DNA of 64,000 bases, taken from the NCBI RefSeq assembly GCF_003286415.2, contig NZ_CP043450.1:930001-994000 (forward strand), read 5' to 3'. The position numbers and the translations under genes were made by a program. Source of the DNA: Mucilaginibacter rubeus. GTDB lineage: Bacteria; Bacteroidota; Bacteroidia; Sphingobacteriales; Sphingobacteriaceae. Each line of letters opens with the position of its first letter. Positions within the stretch are counted from its first letter, which is position 1. Of this stretch, positions 53,835-62,265 are shown piece by piece. Under the pieces are notes generated by a model. That model was not told the DNA's origin. It did not search any database and saw only the letters and a list, made by a program, of their open reading frames with translations.

Positions 53835-55787
53835 ATGAAACCACACAAATCAATCTTGCTGGTGCCGGCTTTGCTGGCCATGCAATGCGCTTTCGCGCAA
53901 ACCGAGCACCTCACATTATCAAATAATTATCCTGAAGCGTCAGAAAAAATAAGGATCAAATATGACCCTGCCGGAACGCCCATAGCAGGAAAAAAGGATA
54001 TCGCCGCGGAGATATATTACATTGATGGGAGGGATAATCCTGCAGTTGATATTAATCTGAAAGCGGAAGGAAGTTTATTATCGGGGGAGTTTACCATTCC
54101 GGCTACAGGTAAGGCTTTCTTTATAAAAATATTTAGCGACGGTGATATTGATAATAATAACGATAAAGGGTATGCGTATTTGGTTTATAAGGATAAAAAG
54201 CCTGTTCAGGGCGCTTATGAGTCAAAAGGCTATATATTAACAGGTGCTGGCAGCAATTTGGCTAAAATAAAGATCGATCAGGAAGAAGGTTTGGCAATGT
54301 TCAAAAAAGAATATGATACCTACCCGAACGGCGAAAAAACATATCAGTTTACATACTATTATATTTTAGCTAAGAAAAAAGATCCGGCTACTACTGCCTT
54401 GTTAAACGCGAAGGTTAAATCGCTTGAAAAAAGCACGGTGGAGAAAGATCTTATCCTTGCTGCTAATATTCTGAACTGGCGAAGCCAAAAAGCATCTGCC
54501 GATTCGTTGGGTGAAATAATTAAAGCTAAATATCCCAAAGGCGAATCGGTGAAAAATGATACCGAGTTTGCTATGATGCGCGAAAAAGACCTGCAAAAAA
54601 AAGATTCTCTTTATAAATCTTATATAGCCAAATTTCCTGAAATGGCCACTGATAAAGGATCAAGGATTGACTATATAAGAGGGCAGTTAGCTTCAGGTTT
54701 TTTAAGAGCGGGTGATTCCGTGGCGTTTAATAAATATGCAACGTTAACTCAAAACAAAATGAGCGTGGCAACCAGCTATAATAATATAGCTTATGAATGG
54801 GCCCAAAAGGGCGAGAATCTTCAGAAAGCTGAAGAGCTGTCAAAGCAAACTTTGGATATTATTGGCGAAAAGATGAAGAACCCCATGGTGTCGTCGTTTA
54901 TGTCGGTAAATGATGCGAAAAAGCAAAATGAACTTGTTTATAATATGTATGCTGATACTTATGCATTCATTTTATATAAAGAGAAAAAATATGATGAGGC
55001 GCTTAAATATCAGAAAGAAGTTTACGCCACCAATAAGGATAATGACCCTACCACAAACGAGCATTATGTACTTATTCTGAATGCCCTCGGTAAATACGCC
55101 GAATCAAAAGAGGTAATTGAAAACGCGTTTAAGGCTGCTAAAGTTTCTCCGGTTTTAAAAGAAGAATTGAGAAAGGCTTACGTAGGTGTAAAGGGCAGCG
55201 AGACTGGGTATGATGAATACCTGGCCGGATTAGCAGGTGTTGCAAAAGATAAAAAGAGGGAAGAAGTGGCTAAACAAATGATCAATCAGCCAGCCACTAA
55301 ATTTGCGCTTAAGGATTTTGCGGGAAACAATGTTTCGCTGGCCGATTTAAAAGGCAAAATTGTAATAGTGGATTTTTGGGCTACATGGTGCGGCCCTTGT
55401 AAAGCTTCTTTCCCCGGAATGCAGATGGCCGTAAATAAATATAAGGACGATCAGGATGTGAAATTCCTGTTTATTGATACCTGGGAAAATGGTGATAATT
55501 ATATTGATGGCGTAAAGAAATTTATTGCCGATAATAAATACACTTTCAACGTGCTGATTGATGAGAAGGGTGGTGATGGCAGGCAATCAAAAGTAGTAAC
55601 ACAATTTGGGGTAACCGGTATCCCAACCAAGTTTATCATTGATAAAAGCGGAAATATCCGTTTTAAGGTTGTAGGTTTTGATGGTTCGGCCGAGGGATTG
55701 GTAGATGAAGTAAGCGCGATGATTGATATGGCAAAAGAGCCCGCTTCCTTTGAAACTGCGGCCTCCCCAAAGCAAAGTATGAAATAG
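53835..55787 (+). CDS. TlpA-like thioredoxin-fold protein with TPR-like region
   Basis: 650 residues. A signal peptide (ILLVPALLAMQCAFAQ) is followed by a beta-rich N-domain, a helical TPR-like middle (about 200-460; for example YDEALKYQKEVYATNKDNDP) and a C-terminal thioredoxin domain. The active site is FWATWCGPCK at about residues 514-523 (CxxC), then VTGIPTKFIIDKSGNIRFKV with the cis-Pro. Members are periplasmic thiol-disulfide reductases of the TlpA/ResA type. The partner is not known. Bidirectional terminator downstream. Confidence 0.9.
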   Translation: MKPHKSILLVPALLAMQCAFAQTEHLTLSNNYPEASEKIRIKYDPAGTPIAGKKDIAAEIYYIDGRDNPAVDINLKAEGSLLSGEFTIPATGKAFFIKIFSDGDIDNNNDKGYAYLVYKDKKPVQGAYESKGYILTGAGSNLAKIKIDQEEGLAMFKKEYDTYPNGEKTYQFTYYYILAKKKDPATTALLNAKVKSLEKSTVEKDLILAANILNWRSQKASADSLGEIIKAKYPKGESVKNDTEFAMMREKDLQKKDSLYKSYIAKFPEMATDKGSRIDYIRGQLASGFLRAGDSVAFNKYATLTQNKMSVATSYNNIAYEWAQKGENLQKAEELSKQTLDIIGEKMKNPMVSSFMSVNDAKKQNELVYNMYADTYAFILYKEKKYDEALKYQKEVYATNKDNDPTTNEHYVLILNALGKYAESKEVIENAFKAAKVSPVLKEELRKAYVGVKGSETGYDEYLAGLAGVAKDKKREEVAKQMINQPATKFALKDFAGNNVSLADLKGKIVIVDFWATWCGPCKASFPGMQMAVNKYKDDQDVKFLFIDTWENGDNYIDGVKKFIADNKYTFNVLIDEKGGDGRQSKVVTQFGVTGIPTKFIIDKSGNIRFKVVGFDGSAEGLVDEVSAMIDMAKEPASFETAASPKQSMK

Positions 55788-55814
55788 CAGATCAATTACT
55801 AAAACTATACCAGC

Positions 55815-55850
55815 AAAAAATGCCGCCCTAACGGAGCGGCATTTTTTATT
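55815..55850. terminator. Bidirectional terminator
   Basis: AAAAAATGCCGC and GCGGCATTTTTT flank a 9-base loop between the convergent thioredoxin and LOG-like genes. Confidence 0.9.
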
Positions 55851-55860
55851 TTGAAGCCTG

Positions 55861-56568
55861 TTAAAAGTTTGGCTTAAGTACGTATTTGTTGTAGAACCGG
55901 GTGATGTGCTCAACCGCTTCTTCGGCGGTATCAACAACGCGGTACAGGTTAAGATCGTCGGGGTTGATGTTGTGCTGTTCGTTCAGCATTTTTTCTTCAA
56001 CCCAGCTAAACAGGCCTTTCCAGTATTCAACCCCAACAAAAATAATAGGGAAGCGGGCAATTTTACCAGTTTGGATAAGGGTGATAGCCTCGAATGATTC
56101 ATCCATAGTGCCAAAGCCTCCTGGCAAAATGATAAAACCTTGCGAGTACTTCATAAACATAACCTTGCGGATAAAGAAGTAGTCAAACTCCATGATCTTA
56201 TCCCTGTCGATATATTTATTGTGAAACTGCTCAAAAGGTAATTCGATGTTCAAACCTACCGATTTACCGCCGTTTTCATAAGCCCCTTTGTTGGCTGCCT
56301 CCATGATACCGGGGCCACCGCCTGATATTACACCGTAACCATGCTCGGTAAGCAGGCGGGCGGTATCTTCGGCCAGTTTGTAGTATTTGTTATCGTTATG
56401 TGTGCGTGCGGATCCGAAGATGGATACGCAGGGGCCAATTTTAGCCAGTTTTTCAAAGCCGTCAACAAACTCGGCCATTATTTTAAATATCTGCCAGGAG
56501 TCGGTAACTTTAATTTCCTGCCAGTCTTTGTTCTCAAACGCTTGTCTTATTTTATCTTCACCTGTCAT
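55861..56568 (-). CDS. LOG family protein (TIGR00730 type)
   Basis: 235 residues. The family motifs are SGGGPGIMEAANKGAYENGG and LPGGFGTMDESFEAITLIQT, with the Rossmann strand VSIFGSARTHNDNKYYKLAE. Proteins of this group are nucleoside-monophosphate phosphoribohydrolases, known as cytokinin-activating LOG enzymes. In bacteria they may remove riboside phosphates; the substrate here is not shown. The gene is followed by a terminator and preceded by a repeat-rich gap. Confidence 0.9.
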   Translation of the reverse strand: MTGEDKIRQAFENKDWQEIKVTDSWQIFKIMAEFVDGFEKLAKIGPCVSIFGSARTHNDNKYYKLAEDTARLLTEHGYGVISGGGPGIMEAANKGAYENGGKSVGLNIELPFEQFHNKYIDRDKIMEFDYFFIRKVMFMKYSQGFIILPGGFGTMDESFEAITLIQTGKIARFPIIFVGVEYWKGLFSWVEEKMLNEQHNINPDDLNLYRVVDTAEEAVEHITRFYNKYVLKPNF

Positions 56569-56579
56569 AGCCTTTTATA

Positions 56580-56725
56580 TAGTCCGGAAGTCGGGGAAGT
56601 CCGAAAGTCCGGAAGTGGAATACATTTGTCTTACTTTACGCAAAGTACAAAGAAAATAGATTTCGATTAGGTAATTGTTAAGTTTTTAACTTTCTGATTG
56701 ACGGACTTCCCCGACTTTCCGACTT
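56580..56725. repeat. Inverted repeat made of tandem 8-9 bp units
   Basis: Left arm (56581-56616) is a run of AGTCCGGA, AGTCGGGGA, AGTCCGAA, AGTCCGGA. The right arm (56695-56725) is a complement of such units (GGACTTCCCCGACTTTCCGA) and contains the 3' end of the symporter gene, whose last residues (KVGEVRQSES) are encoded by the repeat. Compare the similar GTCATT-unit array at 60668-60813. Confidence 0.65.
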
Positions 56726-58170
56726 GAAAAGGCCAGGAGCCCGATAAATGTGATTAATCCGTTTACAGTGATGAGCTCATTACCAAAAAAATATCCGCCT
56801 AAAATTGATTTTGATTCGGCATTTAAAAAATAACATATAGCAGGAGAGAGTACGCAAATGAAAGGTACCAGCTTATCCCTTACCTGCCTGTTGCCTACAA
56901 ATAAGCCAAACGAATAAAGTCCAAGTAAAGGGCCATAAGTATAAGAGGCAACGCTGAATATGGCGCTTACCACAGCCTCATTATTAATGGCATTGAATAT
57001 GATAATGGTCAAAAACATCAGCCCCGAAAAGGCTATGTGCACCCAATGCCTAACCGCTACCATTTTTTTGCTGTTCACATCGCTGCGTTTGTTGAAGCCT
57101 AAAAAGTCGACACAAAAAGAAGTGGTAAGCGCGGTGAGTGCCGAGTCGGTAGTGGCAAAGGTAGCTGCAGTTAATCCCAGCATAAACACCATAGCCGGTA
57201 CGATGCCTAAATATTGCAGCGCTATGGTAGGATACAGGTAGTCGGTTTTAGTAACATTGATACCGTTTTTAGCCGCGTACATATAAAGCAAGGCGCCAAC
57301 GCTTAGGAAAAAGATATTGATCACCACAAAAACACCCACAAAGCTGAACATGTTTTTTTGTGCCTCTTTGATGTTTTTAAGGCTGAGGTTTTTCTGCATC
57401 AGGTCCTGATCAAGTCCGGTCATGCCAATGGTAATGAACATGGCCCCTAAAAATTGTTTACCCAGGTGCAGCTTGCTGCTCATGAAATCGTTAAAGAAAA
57501 ATATTTTGGAATAGCTGCTGTTTTTGATGGTTTCGGCAGCTTCGAAAATGTTCATGTGCAGGCTCTGGCAAATAAAGTATATCGACAGGAAAACAGAAAG
57601 CACCAGGAAAAACGTTTGCAGGCTATCGGTAATAATAATGGTCTTTAACCCTCCTTTAAAGGTATACGACCAGATAAGCAACAAACAAATGAGTACTGTA
57701 ACTGCGAAGGGTACATGATAACTATCGAAAATGAATTTCTGCAATACGATAACTACGAGGTACAACCTGAATGCCGAGCCGATTACCCGGCTCACTAAAA
57801 AGATAGCGGCAGCGGTTTTATAGCTCCAAACTCCCAAAGCCCCTTCAATGTAGCTGTAAATAGATGTAAGCTTAAGCCTGTAGTATAATGGAAGCAATAC
57901 GGTGGCGATAATGATAAACCCTGCAGCGTTTCCCAGCACAAACTGGAAGTAAGCAAACTGATCGGTACCAACCTTGCCCGGCACAGAGATGAATGTAACC
58001 CCGCTCAAGGCTGTGCCTATCATCCCAAAGGCAACCAGGTACCATTTGGAGTTTCGGTTGGCTACGAAGAAGGTATCATTATCTGACGATTTTTTTGATG
58101 TGAGCCAGGAGATGATAAGCAATACCAGAAAATAACCGATGATAAATGATAATAATACTCCGGGCGACAT
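56686..58170 (-). CDS. Sodium:solute symporter family protein
   Basis: 494 residues and about 13 spans. SSS-type motifs: FVANRNSKWYLVAFGMIGTA, LSGVTFISVPG near residues 50-60, IYSYIEGALGVWSYKTAAAI, GLDQDLMQKNLSLKNIKEAQ and TAATFATTDSALTALTTSFC. Such proteins couple Na+ to uptake of sugars, amino acids or similar; the substrate is not known. The C-terminal tail (after LAFSSR) is encoded by an intergenic-type repeat and is probably dispensable. Confidence 0.88.
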   Translation of the reverse strand: MSPGVLLSFIIGYFLVLLIISWLTSKKSSDNDTFFVANRNSKWYLVAFGMIGTALSGVTFISVPGKVGTDQFAYFQFVLGNAAGFIIIATVLLPLYYRLKLTSIYSYIEGALGVWSYKTAAAIFLVSRVIGSAFRLYLVVIVLQKFIFDSYHVPFAVTVLICLLLIWSYTFKGGLKTIIITDSLQTFFLVLSVFLSIYFICQSLHMNIFEAAETIKNSSYSKIFFFNDFMSSKLHLGKQFLGAMFITIGMTGLDQDLMQKNLSLKNIKEAQKNMFSFVGVFVVINIFFLSVGALLYMYAAKNGINVTKTDYLYPTIALQYLGIVPAMVFMLGLTAATFATTDSALTALTTSFCVDFLGFNKRSDVNSKKMVAVRHWVHIAFSGLMFLTIIIFNAINNEAVVSAIFSVASYTYGPLLGLYSFGLFVGNRQVRDKLVPFICVLSPAICYFLNAESKSILGGYFFGNELITVNGLITFIGLLAFSSRKVGEVRQSES

Positions 58171-58260
58171 AGATGTGTGTTATAATGTTTTTCTAAAGTC
58201 GGAATCTTTTTTTAAAAAAGGTAATTATTGTTGGATGGGATTTTGCCTGCATGTATTAAA

Positions 58261-58345
58261 TGTCATTGCGGAGCGGAGCGCGGCAACCGCATACTTTACA
58301 GGGCGGCTATGCTTCCGTGCGATTACCGCGCTGCGCTCAATGACA
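58261..58345. repeat. REP-like inverted repeat
   Basis: TGTCATTGCGGAGCGGAGCG and the near complement CGCTGCGCTCAATGACA form the ends of an 85-base element between the symporter and recR. It shares GTCATTGCG with the element at 61855-61930. Confidence 0.7.
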
Positions 58346-58405
58346 TGAAAGAGATGCAATGCGTACACAGAATGCAATCACACAAAAATTATTTACCTTC
58401 GCGTA

Positions 58406-59032
58406 ATGAATTTTTCGTCCAAATTACTGGAAAATGCTGTTGCCGAATTTGCTAAGTTGCCGGGTGTTGGTCAGAAAACCGCACTGCGTTTGGTGTTGCA
58501 TTTACTTAACCAGGATAAGCAGGATGTTGAGCGTTTTAGTACGGCGGTAACTAAACTACGGAACGAAATACAGTTTTGCCGCGTTTGCCATAATATATCT
58601 GATTTGTCGGTTTGCGAGATCTGCTCATCGCACCGTCGTGATCATAGCCTGATTTGTGTTGTTGAGGATACCCGCGATGTGATGGCTATTGAAAATACCA
58701 ACCAGTTTAATGGCGTTTATCATGTGCTTGGCGGATTAATATCGCCAATGGATGGCGTTGGGCCATCAGACCTGCAGGTGGATACCCTGGTTGAGCGTCT
58801 TAAACCAACAGTTGATAATGAGGTGAAAGAGGTGGTTTTTGCCCTCAGCGCTACCATGGAGGGGGATACAACACTGTTCTATCTTCATAAAAAATTAAAA
58901 AGTTTCAATATTACCATTACAACTATAGCTCGTGGCATAGCTTTTGGTGGTGAATTAGAGTACGTGGACGAGATAACTTTGGGCCGCTCCATAGCTACCC
59001 GCGTTCCGTATGAAAATTCACTATCAAAGTAA
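58406..59032 (+). CDS. recR: Recombination protein RecR
   Basis: 208 residues. It has the helix-hairpin-helix KLPGVGQKTALRLVLHLLNQ, a four-Cys zinc finger (FCRVCHNISDLSVCEICSS), the Toprim domain (SLICVVEDTRDVMAIENTNQ) and the C-terminal GVGPSDLQVDTLVERLKPTV. RecR with RecF/RecO loads RecA at gaps. ATG 58406 gives the standard start; the next gene follows after 2 bases. Confidence 0.96.
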   Translation: MNFSSKLLENAVAEFAKLPGVGQKTALRLVLHLLNQDKQDVERFSTAVTKLRNEIQFCRVCHNISDLSVCEICSSHRRDHSLICVVEDTRDVMAIENTNQFNGVYHVLGGLISPMDGVGPSDLQVDTLVERLKPTVDNEVKEVVFALSATMEGDTTLFYLHKKLKSFNITITTIARGIAFGGELEYVDEITLGRSIATRVPYENSLSK

Positions 59033-59034
59033 GC

Positions 59035-59868
59035 ATGAAACTATCTATAGTTGTTGTAAGCCATAACTCCTGTAACCTGCTCAGAATTGCCCTGAATGCA
59101 GCGATCAGGGCTGCCCAGGACGTAAGTCACGAGGTTTTTGTGGTCGACAATGCCTCGGCCGACAAGTCCCTGACCATGCTTAATACCGAATTTCCAGATG
59201 TGAAAATCATAGCCAACGATAAAAACGAGGGTATGGCCCGTGCCTATAACCATGCGCTTAAGCTGGCTATTGGCGAGTATATTTTACTGGTCAATGCGGA
59301 TACAATTACAGGCAAAAAGACGGTTGAGAAAGCTTTAGGGTTTATGGATATGCACACCGATGCCGGTGGTTTAGGCGTGCGCATGATAACTCCTGAAGGT
59401 AAATTTCTGAAAGAGTCAAAACGCGGCTTTAATAAGCCATGGGAAACCTTCTTTAAGTTAACCGGTCTGGCAAAGCATTTTTCAAAATCAAGGCTTACCA
59501 ATCCGGAAAGTAAGGATTGGGTAGAGGAGTTTCAGACTTCCGAATCGGATATTATTAACGGCGCCTTTATGTTGCTACGTAAGGAAGCACTTAACCATAT
59601 AGGCCTGATGGATGAACGTTTTCATACTTATGGTTATGATATCGATTATTCGTACCGGATCAGGCTTGCCGGGTTCAAAAATTACTACTTCCCTAAAACA
59701 TATATCATCAACTTTAACATACAAAACAAGGTTAAATTTAGCTGGACACACCTTAAGGAATATTATGGCGCGATGATTATCTTCGCCTCCAAATATTTAT
59801 TTAAGGTGCCCGAACTTAAGGTGGAGGGCATCCCCCAGCTAATTCCTCCTTCGTATGAAGTTAAATGA
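59035..59868 (+). CDS. Glycosyltransferase family 2 protein
   Basis: 277 residues. GT-A motifs: LSIVVVSHNSCNLLRIAL, FVVDNASADKSLTML, NEGMARAYNHALKLAIGEYI and the DxD-like VNADT. After the GT2 domain, residues about 170-260 hold GAFMLLRKEALNHIGLMDER and FHTYGYDIDYSYRIRLAGFK. The acceptor is unknown; such enzymes build surface sugars or lipids. It starts 2 bases after recR and overlaps the SDR gene by 14 bases, an operon-like set. Confidence 0.9.
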   Translation: MKLSIVVVSHNSCNLLRIALNAAIRAAQDVSHEVFVVDNASADKSLTMLNTEFPDVKIIANDKNEGMARAYNHALKLAIGEYILLVNADTITGKKTVEKALGFMDMHTDAGGLGVRMITPEGKFLKESKRGFNKPWETFFKLTGLAKHFSKSRLTNPESKDWVEEFQTSESDIINGAFMLLRKEALNHIGLMDERFHTYGYDIDYSYRIRLAGFKNYYFPKTYIINFNIQNKVKFSWTHLKEYYGAMIIFASKYLFKVPELKVEGIPQLIPPSYEVK

Positions 59869-60670
59869 TAAGGTTGTTATAATTACCGGCGCTTCGTCAG
59901 GTATCGGAAAATCACTTGCTTATGAATGTGCTAAGCGCGGCGCCCATGTAGTGTTGGCAGCAAGGCAATACGTTACCCTTTGCCAGATCACCGAAAAACT
60001 ACAGCAGGAGTATAAGATCAAAGCCCTTGCTATACAATGCGATGTAACCATTGAGGAAGATTGCAAACAGCTCATTAAACAAACCCTTACCACATTTGGT
60101 AAAGTTGATGTGTTAATTAACAATGCAGGCATGTCTATGCGGTCATTGTTTAAAGATGCCGACCTTAAAGTGCTTAAAACTTTAATGGACGTTAACTTTT
60201 GGGGTACCGTTTACTGCACCAAATATGCCCTGCCCGAAATTATTAAAACTAAAGGAAGCGTAGTAGGCGTATCATCTATAGCAGGCTATAAAGGGTTGCC
60301 GGGCCGCTCGGGCTATTCGGCATCAAAATTTGCTATGAATGGCTTTTTAGATTCCTTACGGGTTGAAAACCTGAAAACTGGCGTACATGTATTAACCGCC
60401 TGCCCGGGTTTTACAGCATCAAACATCCGCAATACAGCCTTGAACAGCGAAGGTAAACAGCAAGGTGAAAGCACCCTTGAAGAACAAAAAATGATGACCA
60501 GCGATGAGGTAGCAAAAATCATAGCCGATGGCATAGAAAACCGAAGCCGCACCCTCATCATGACCGGCCAGGGAAAACTAACTGTAGCCCTCAGCAAATT
60601 TATCCCTGCATTTTTAGATAAGATGGTCTATAACGTTTTTACAAAAGAACGGGATCCGCTTTTGCGTTAG
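59855..60670 (+). CDS. Short-chain dehydrogenase/reductase family protein
   Basis: 271 residues. Cofactor loop VVIITGASSGIGKSLA (TGxxxGIG, about residues 8-23), NNAG motif at about 88-91 (LINNAGMSMRSLF), catalytic Ser in VVGVSSIAGYKG and YSASK (Tyr-x-x-x-Lys). It uses NAD(P)H and oxidises or reduces an unknown substrate. The start overlaps the GT2 gene. The tail ends in an array of repeats. Confidence 0.93.
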   Translation: MKLNDKVVIITGASSGIGKSLAYECAKRGAHVVLAARQYVTLCQITEKLQQEYKIKALAIQCDVTIEEDCKQLIKQTLTTFGKVDVLINNAGMSMRSLFKDADLKVLKTLMDVNFWGTVYCTKYALPEIIKTKGSVVGVSSIAGYKGLPGRSGYSASKFAMNGFLDSLRVENLKTGVHVLTACPGFTASNIRNTALNSEGKQQGESTLEEQKMMTSDEVAKIIADGIENRSRTLIMTGQGKLTVALSKFIPAFLDKMVYNVFTKERDPLLR

Positions 60671-60813
60671 TCATTTCTGTTAGTCATTAGGTCATTGTGT
60701 CATTATTTCATTGGGTCATTACTTTTAAGGCTATAAACATGACTTAATGACCCAATAACCAACAACGCTCTCAAAGCGATAAAATGACTTAATGACGCAA
60801 TGACCTAATGACC
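60668..60813. repeat. Inverted array of tandem GTCATT octamers
   Basis: Left arm from about 60679: GTTAGTCATTAG, GTCATTGT, GTCATTAT, TTCATTGG, GTCATTAC; 8-bp period. The right arm is the complementary type (AATGACCC, AATGACGC, AATGACCT, AATGACCA). The right arm overlaps the stop codon and last residues of the Kir gene (60805). Confidence 0.7.
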
Positions 60814-61752
60814 AACAAGATCATACGCGCTTATCCTGCTCAAATCCAATACAACGCGGCCTGTTTCATCACGCTCAAATACGGGTTTAAATTTGGCATC
60901 CCATATAAAATCATCGTACTGATAGGAGGTACGTGAATGGATGGTTTGCGAAAACGTATCGTCGAATGTTTTTAGGCTGACGGTCAACCCGGCTTGCCTG
61001 CGTTGAAGCTCTTCCGGGGTAATATCTTTGATTGGGCTGTTATCATCAAGGGGATGAACCACTGTCCAGTTCAGTGTAAGGATACTAACGCGGGTGCGTT
61101 CCAGTTCCAGCTGAAAGAATTTACGTACCGTTTTGCCGTTCTCCTCGTCGTTATAGCTAAAAACAACTTCCATCTCTAAATCGATAAGGATGTTTTTGCG
61201 CTCATTAGCCAAGCGAAACATCAGGCCTCTGCCGCCATCACGATAAGGAGCTATAAGCACATTGCGGCTGTACATGATCTTGGCCGATGGGCGTGAAAAA
61301 CGCCCGTAAAGCAGGCCGGTTGCCAATGCGAAGGCCAGTAAACCCATCATAGATTCCAGCGCGGCTATGGTATTAGGTATGATACCTTTAGGACTGATAT
61401 GCCCGTAACCTACGGTTGATATGGTTTGTGCCGAAAAAAAGAAGGCATCCATAAAACGGTCGAAATCGGTGTTTCCGCTTTTACCGTCTAAAACATCTGA
61501 ACCTAATGAAAAGTAAATCAGGGCGAAAATAATATTGACAGTAAAGTATGCGCTGAAAACAATAACCCAGAACTTGCGCCAACTCATTGTGATCAGCGAA
61601 TGGTAATTATTAGCTGTACTTAAAAAAGGCAGACCGGTACGTTTTACATTGATGGTACCATCTTTATTGATAACCGGCTGGCTTTTCATAACCGGCTGGG
61701 TACCAAAACCAAGATCGTCTTCCGGATTAATTTTCTCTTTACGTATAGCCAT
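60805..61752 (-). CDS. Kir-type (inward rectifier) potassium channel
   Basis: 315 residues. Two transmembrane helices flank the pore loop: WVIVFSAYFTVNIIFALIYF, selectivity filter TISTVGYGHISP, and SMMGLLAFALATGLLYGRFS. The C-terminal cytoplasmic beta domain (SRNVLIAPYRDGGRGLMFRL, RTRVSILTLNWTVVHPLDDN) matches the bacterial KirBac family. It carries K+ across the inner membrane. The last three residues (VGH) come from the repeat array. Confidence 0.9.
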   Translation of the reverse strand: MAIRKEKINPEDDLGFGTQPVMKSQPVINKDGTINVKRTGLPFLSTANNYHSLITMSWRKFWVIVFSAYFTVNIIFALIYFSLGSDVLDGKSGNTDFDRFMDAFFFSAQTISTVGYGHISPKGIIPNTIAALESMMGLLAFALATGLLYGRFSRPSAKIMYSRNVLIAPYRDGGRGLMFRLANERKNILIDLEMEVVFSYNDEENGKTVRKFFQLELERTRVSILTLNWTVVHPLDDNSPIKDITPEELQRRQAGLTVSLKTFDDTFSQTIHSRTSYQYDDFIWDAKFKPVFERDETGRVVLDLSRISAYDLVGH

Positions 61753-61854
61753 GGGTTGATTAGTGACTTATGATCGATTGATAAATCAACAACTAAATTA
61801 TTGAAATTATGCGAACCGCAGATTGCTCAGAAGTATTTAAAACAAAAAAGACGT

Positions 61855-61930
61855 CATTGCGAGGCACGAAGCAATCCCCGATTTGCATAGCCGACCTGTA
61901 AAGTTAGGGGTTGCTTCGTGCCTCGCAATG
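61855..61930. repeat. REP-like element, 24-25 bp near-perfect inverted arms
   Basis: CATTGCGAGGCACGAAGCAA (61855) and TTGCTTCGTGCCTCGCAATG (ending 61930), extended by CCCC/GGGG, around about 27 bases. Related to the repeat at 58261-58345. It lies upstream of the trp promoter. Confidence 0.85.
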
Positions 61931-62002
61931 AGGCTCTTATTAAGGTGATTTAAATAGCTTTTCAATATTTAAATCAATAATTCACCAACTAAATAAATTC
62001 TG

Positions 62003-62033
62003 TTTGTTTTTATAAAAACTATTTACATATTTG
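62003..62033 (+). promoter_or_regulatory. Bacteroidota-type promoter of the trp leader
   Basis: -33 box TTTG (62003-62006), 19-base spacer, -7 box CATATTTG (62026-62033), close to TAnnTTTG. The leader ATG is at 62049, so transcription likely starts near 62040. Confidence 0.75.
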
Positions 62034-62048
62034 TGCCAACAAGTAACA

Positions 62049-62090
62049 ATGAACAAATTAAACAACAATTGGTGGTGGCTTAACGAGTAA
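62049..62090 (+). CDS. trpL: trp operon leader peptide with three Trp codons
   Basis: A 13-residue frame, MNKLNNNWWWLNE, with TGG-TGG-TGG at 62070-62078. It sits about 15 bases after the promoter and just before a hairpin terminator, and it precedes trpD. This is the textbook layout of Trp-codon attenuation: stalling on Trp codons when tryptophan is scarce would favour an antiterminator. Ribosome-binding sequence is not strong. Whether the system works is inference. Confidence 0.85.
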   Translation: MNKLNNNWWWLNE

Positions 62091-62096
62091 TCGTAA

Positions 62097-62158
62097 GGCA
62101 ATTCCATGTTTGTTTGAAAAATATATTCAGGAGGGTTGCCATACGGCAGCCCTTTTTT
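62097..62158 (+). terminator. trp attenuator: terminator with competing antiterminator
   Basis: The terminator GGGTTGCC-ATAC-GGCAGCCC (62133-62152) is followed by TTTTTT. The 5' arm can alternatively pair with GGCAATTCC (62097-62105) through GGCAA/TTGCC and CC/GG, an antiterminator. It lies between trpL and trpD. Confidence 0.8.
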
Positions 62159-62169
62159 GTTGCCTTGCC

Positions 62170-62262
62170 CCGGCCCCCTAAAGGGGAGTGAAAGACAGGG
62201 GGAGAGATTGAAAAGGATAATTTATGCATATTAACTCCCCGTCAGCTGGCGGGGTTGGGGGG
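62170..62262. repeat. REP-like GC-rich inverted repeats before trpD
   Basis: CGGCCCCCTAAAGGGGAGTG at 62171 and AACTCCCCGTCAGCTGGCGG at 62233 are typical intergenic repeat arms. The open frame upstream of trpD (residues encoded from 62224) is made of this repeat. Confidence 0.55.
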
Positions 62263-62265
62263 CAA

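Noticed and set aside
62224-62265. Longer trpD start giving 14 extra residues (MHINSPSAGGVGGQ)
   Set aside because: These codons lie in a GC-rich intergenic repeat; the ATG at 62266 fits the usual TrpD N-terminus.
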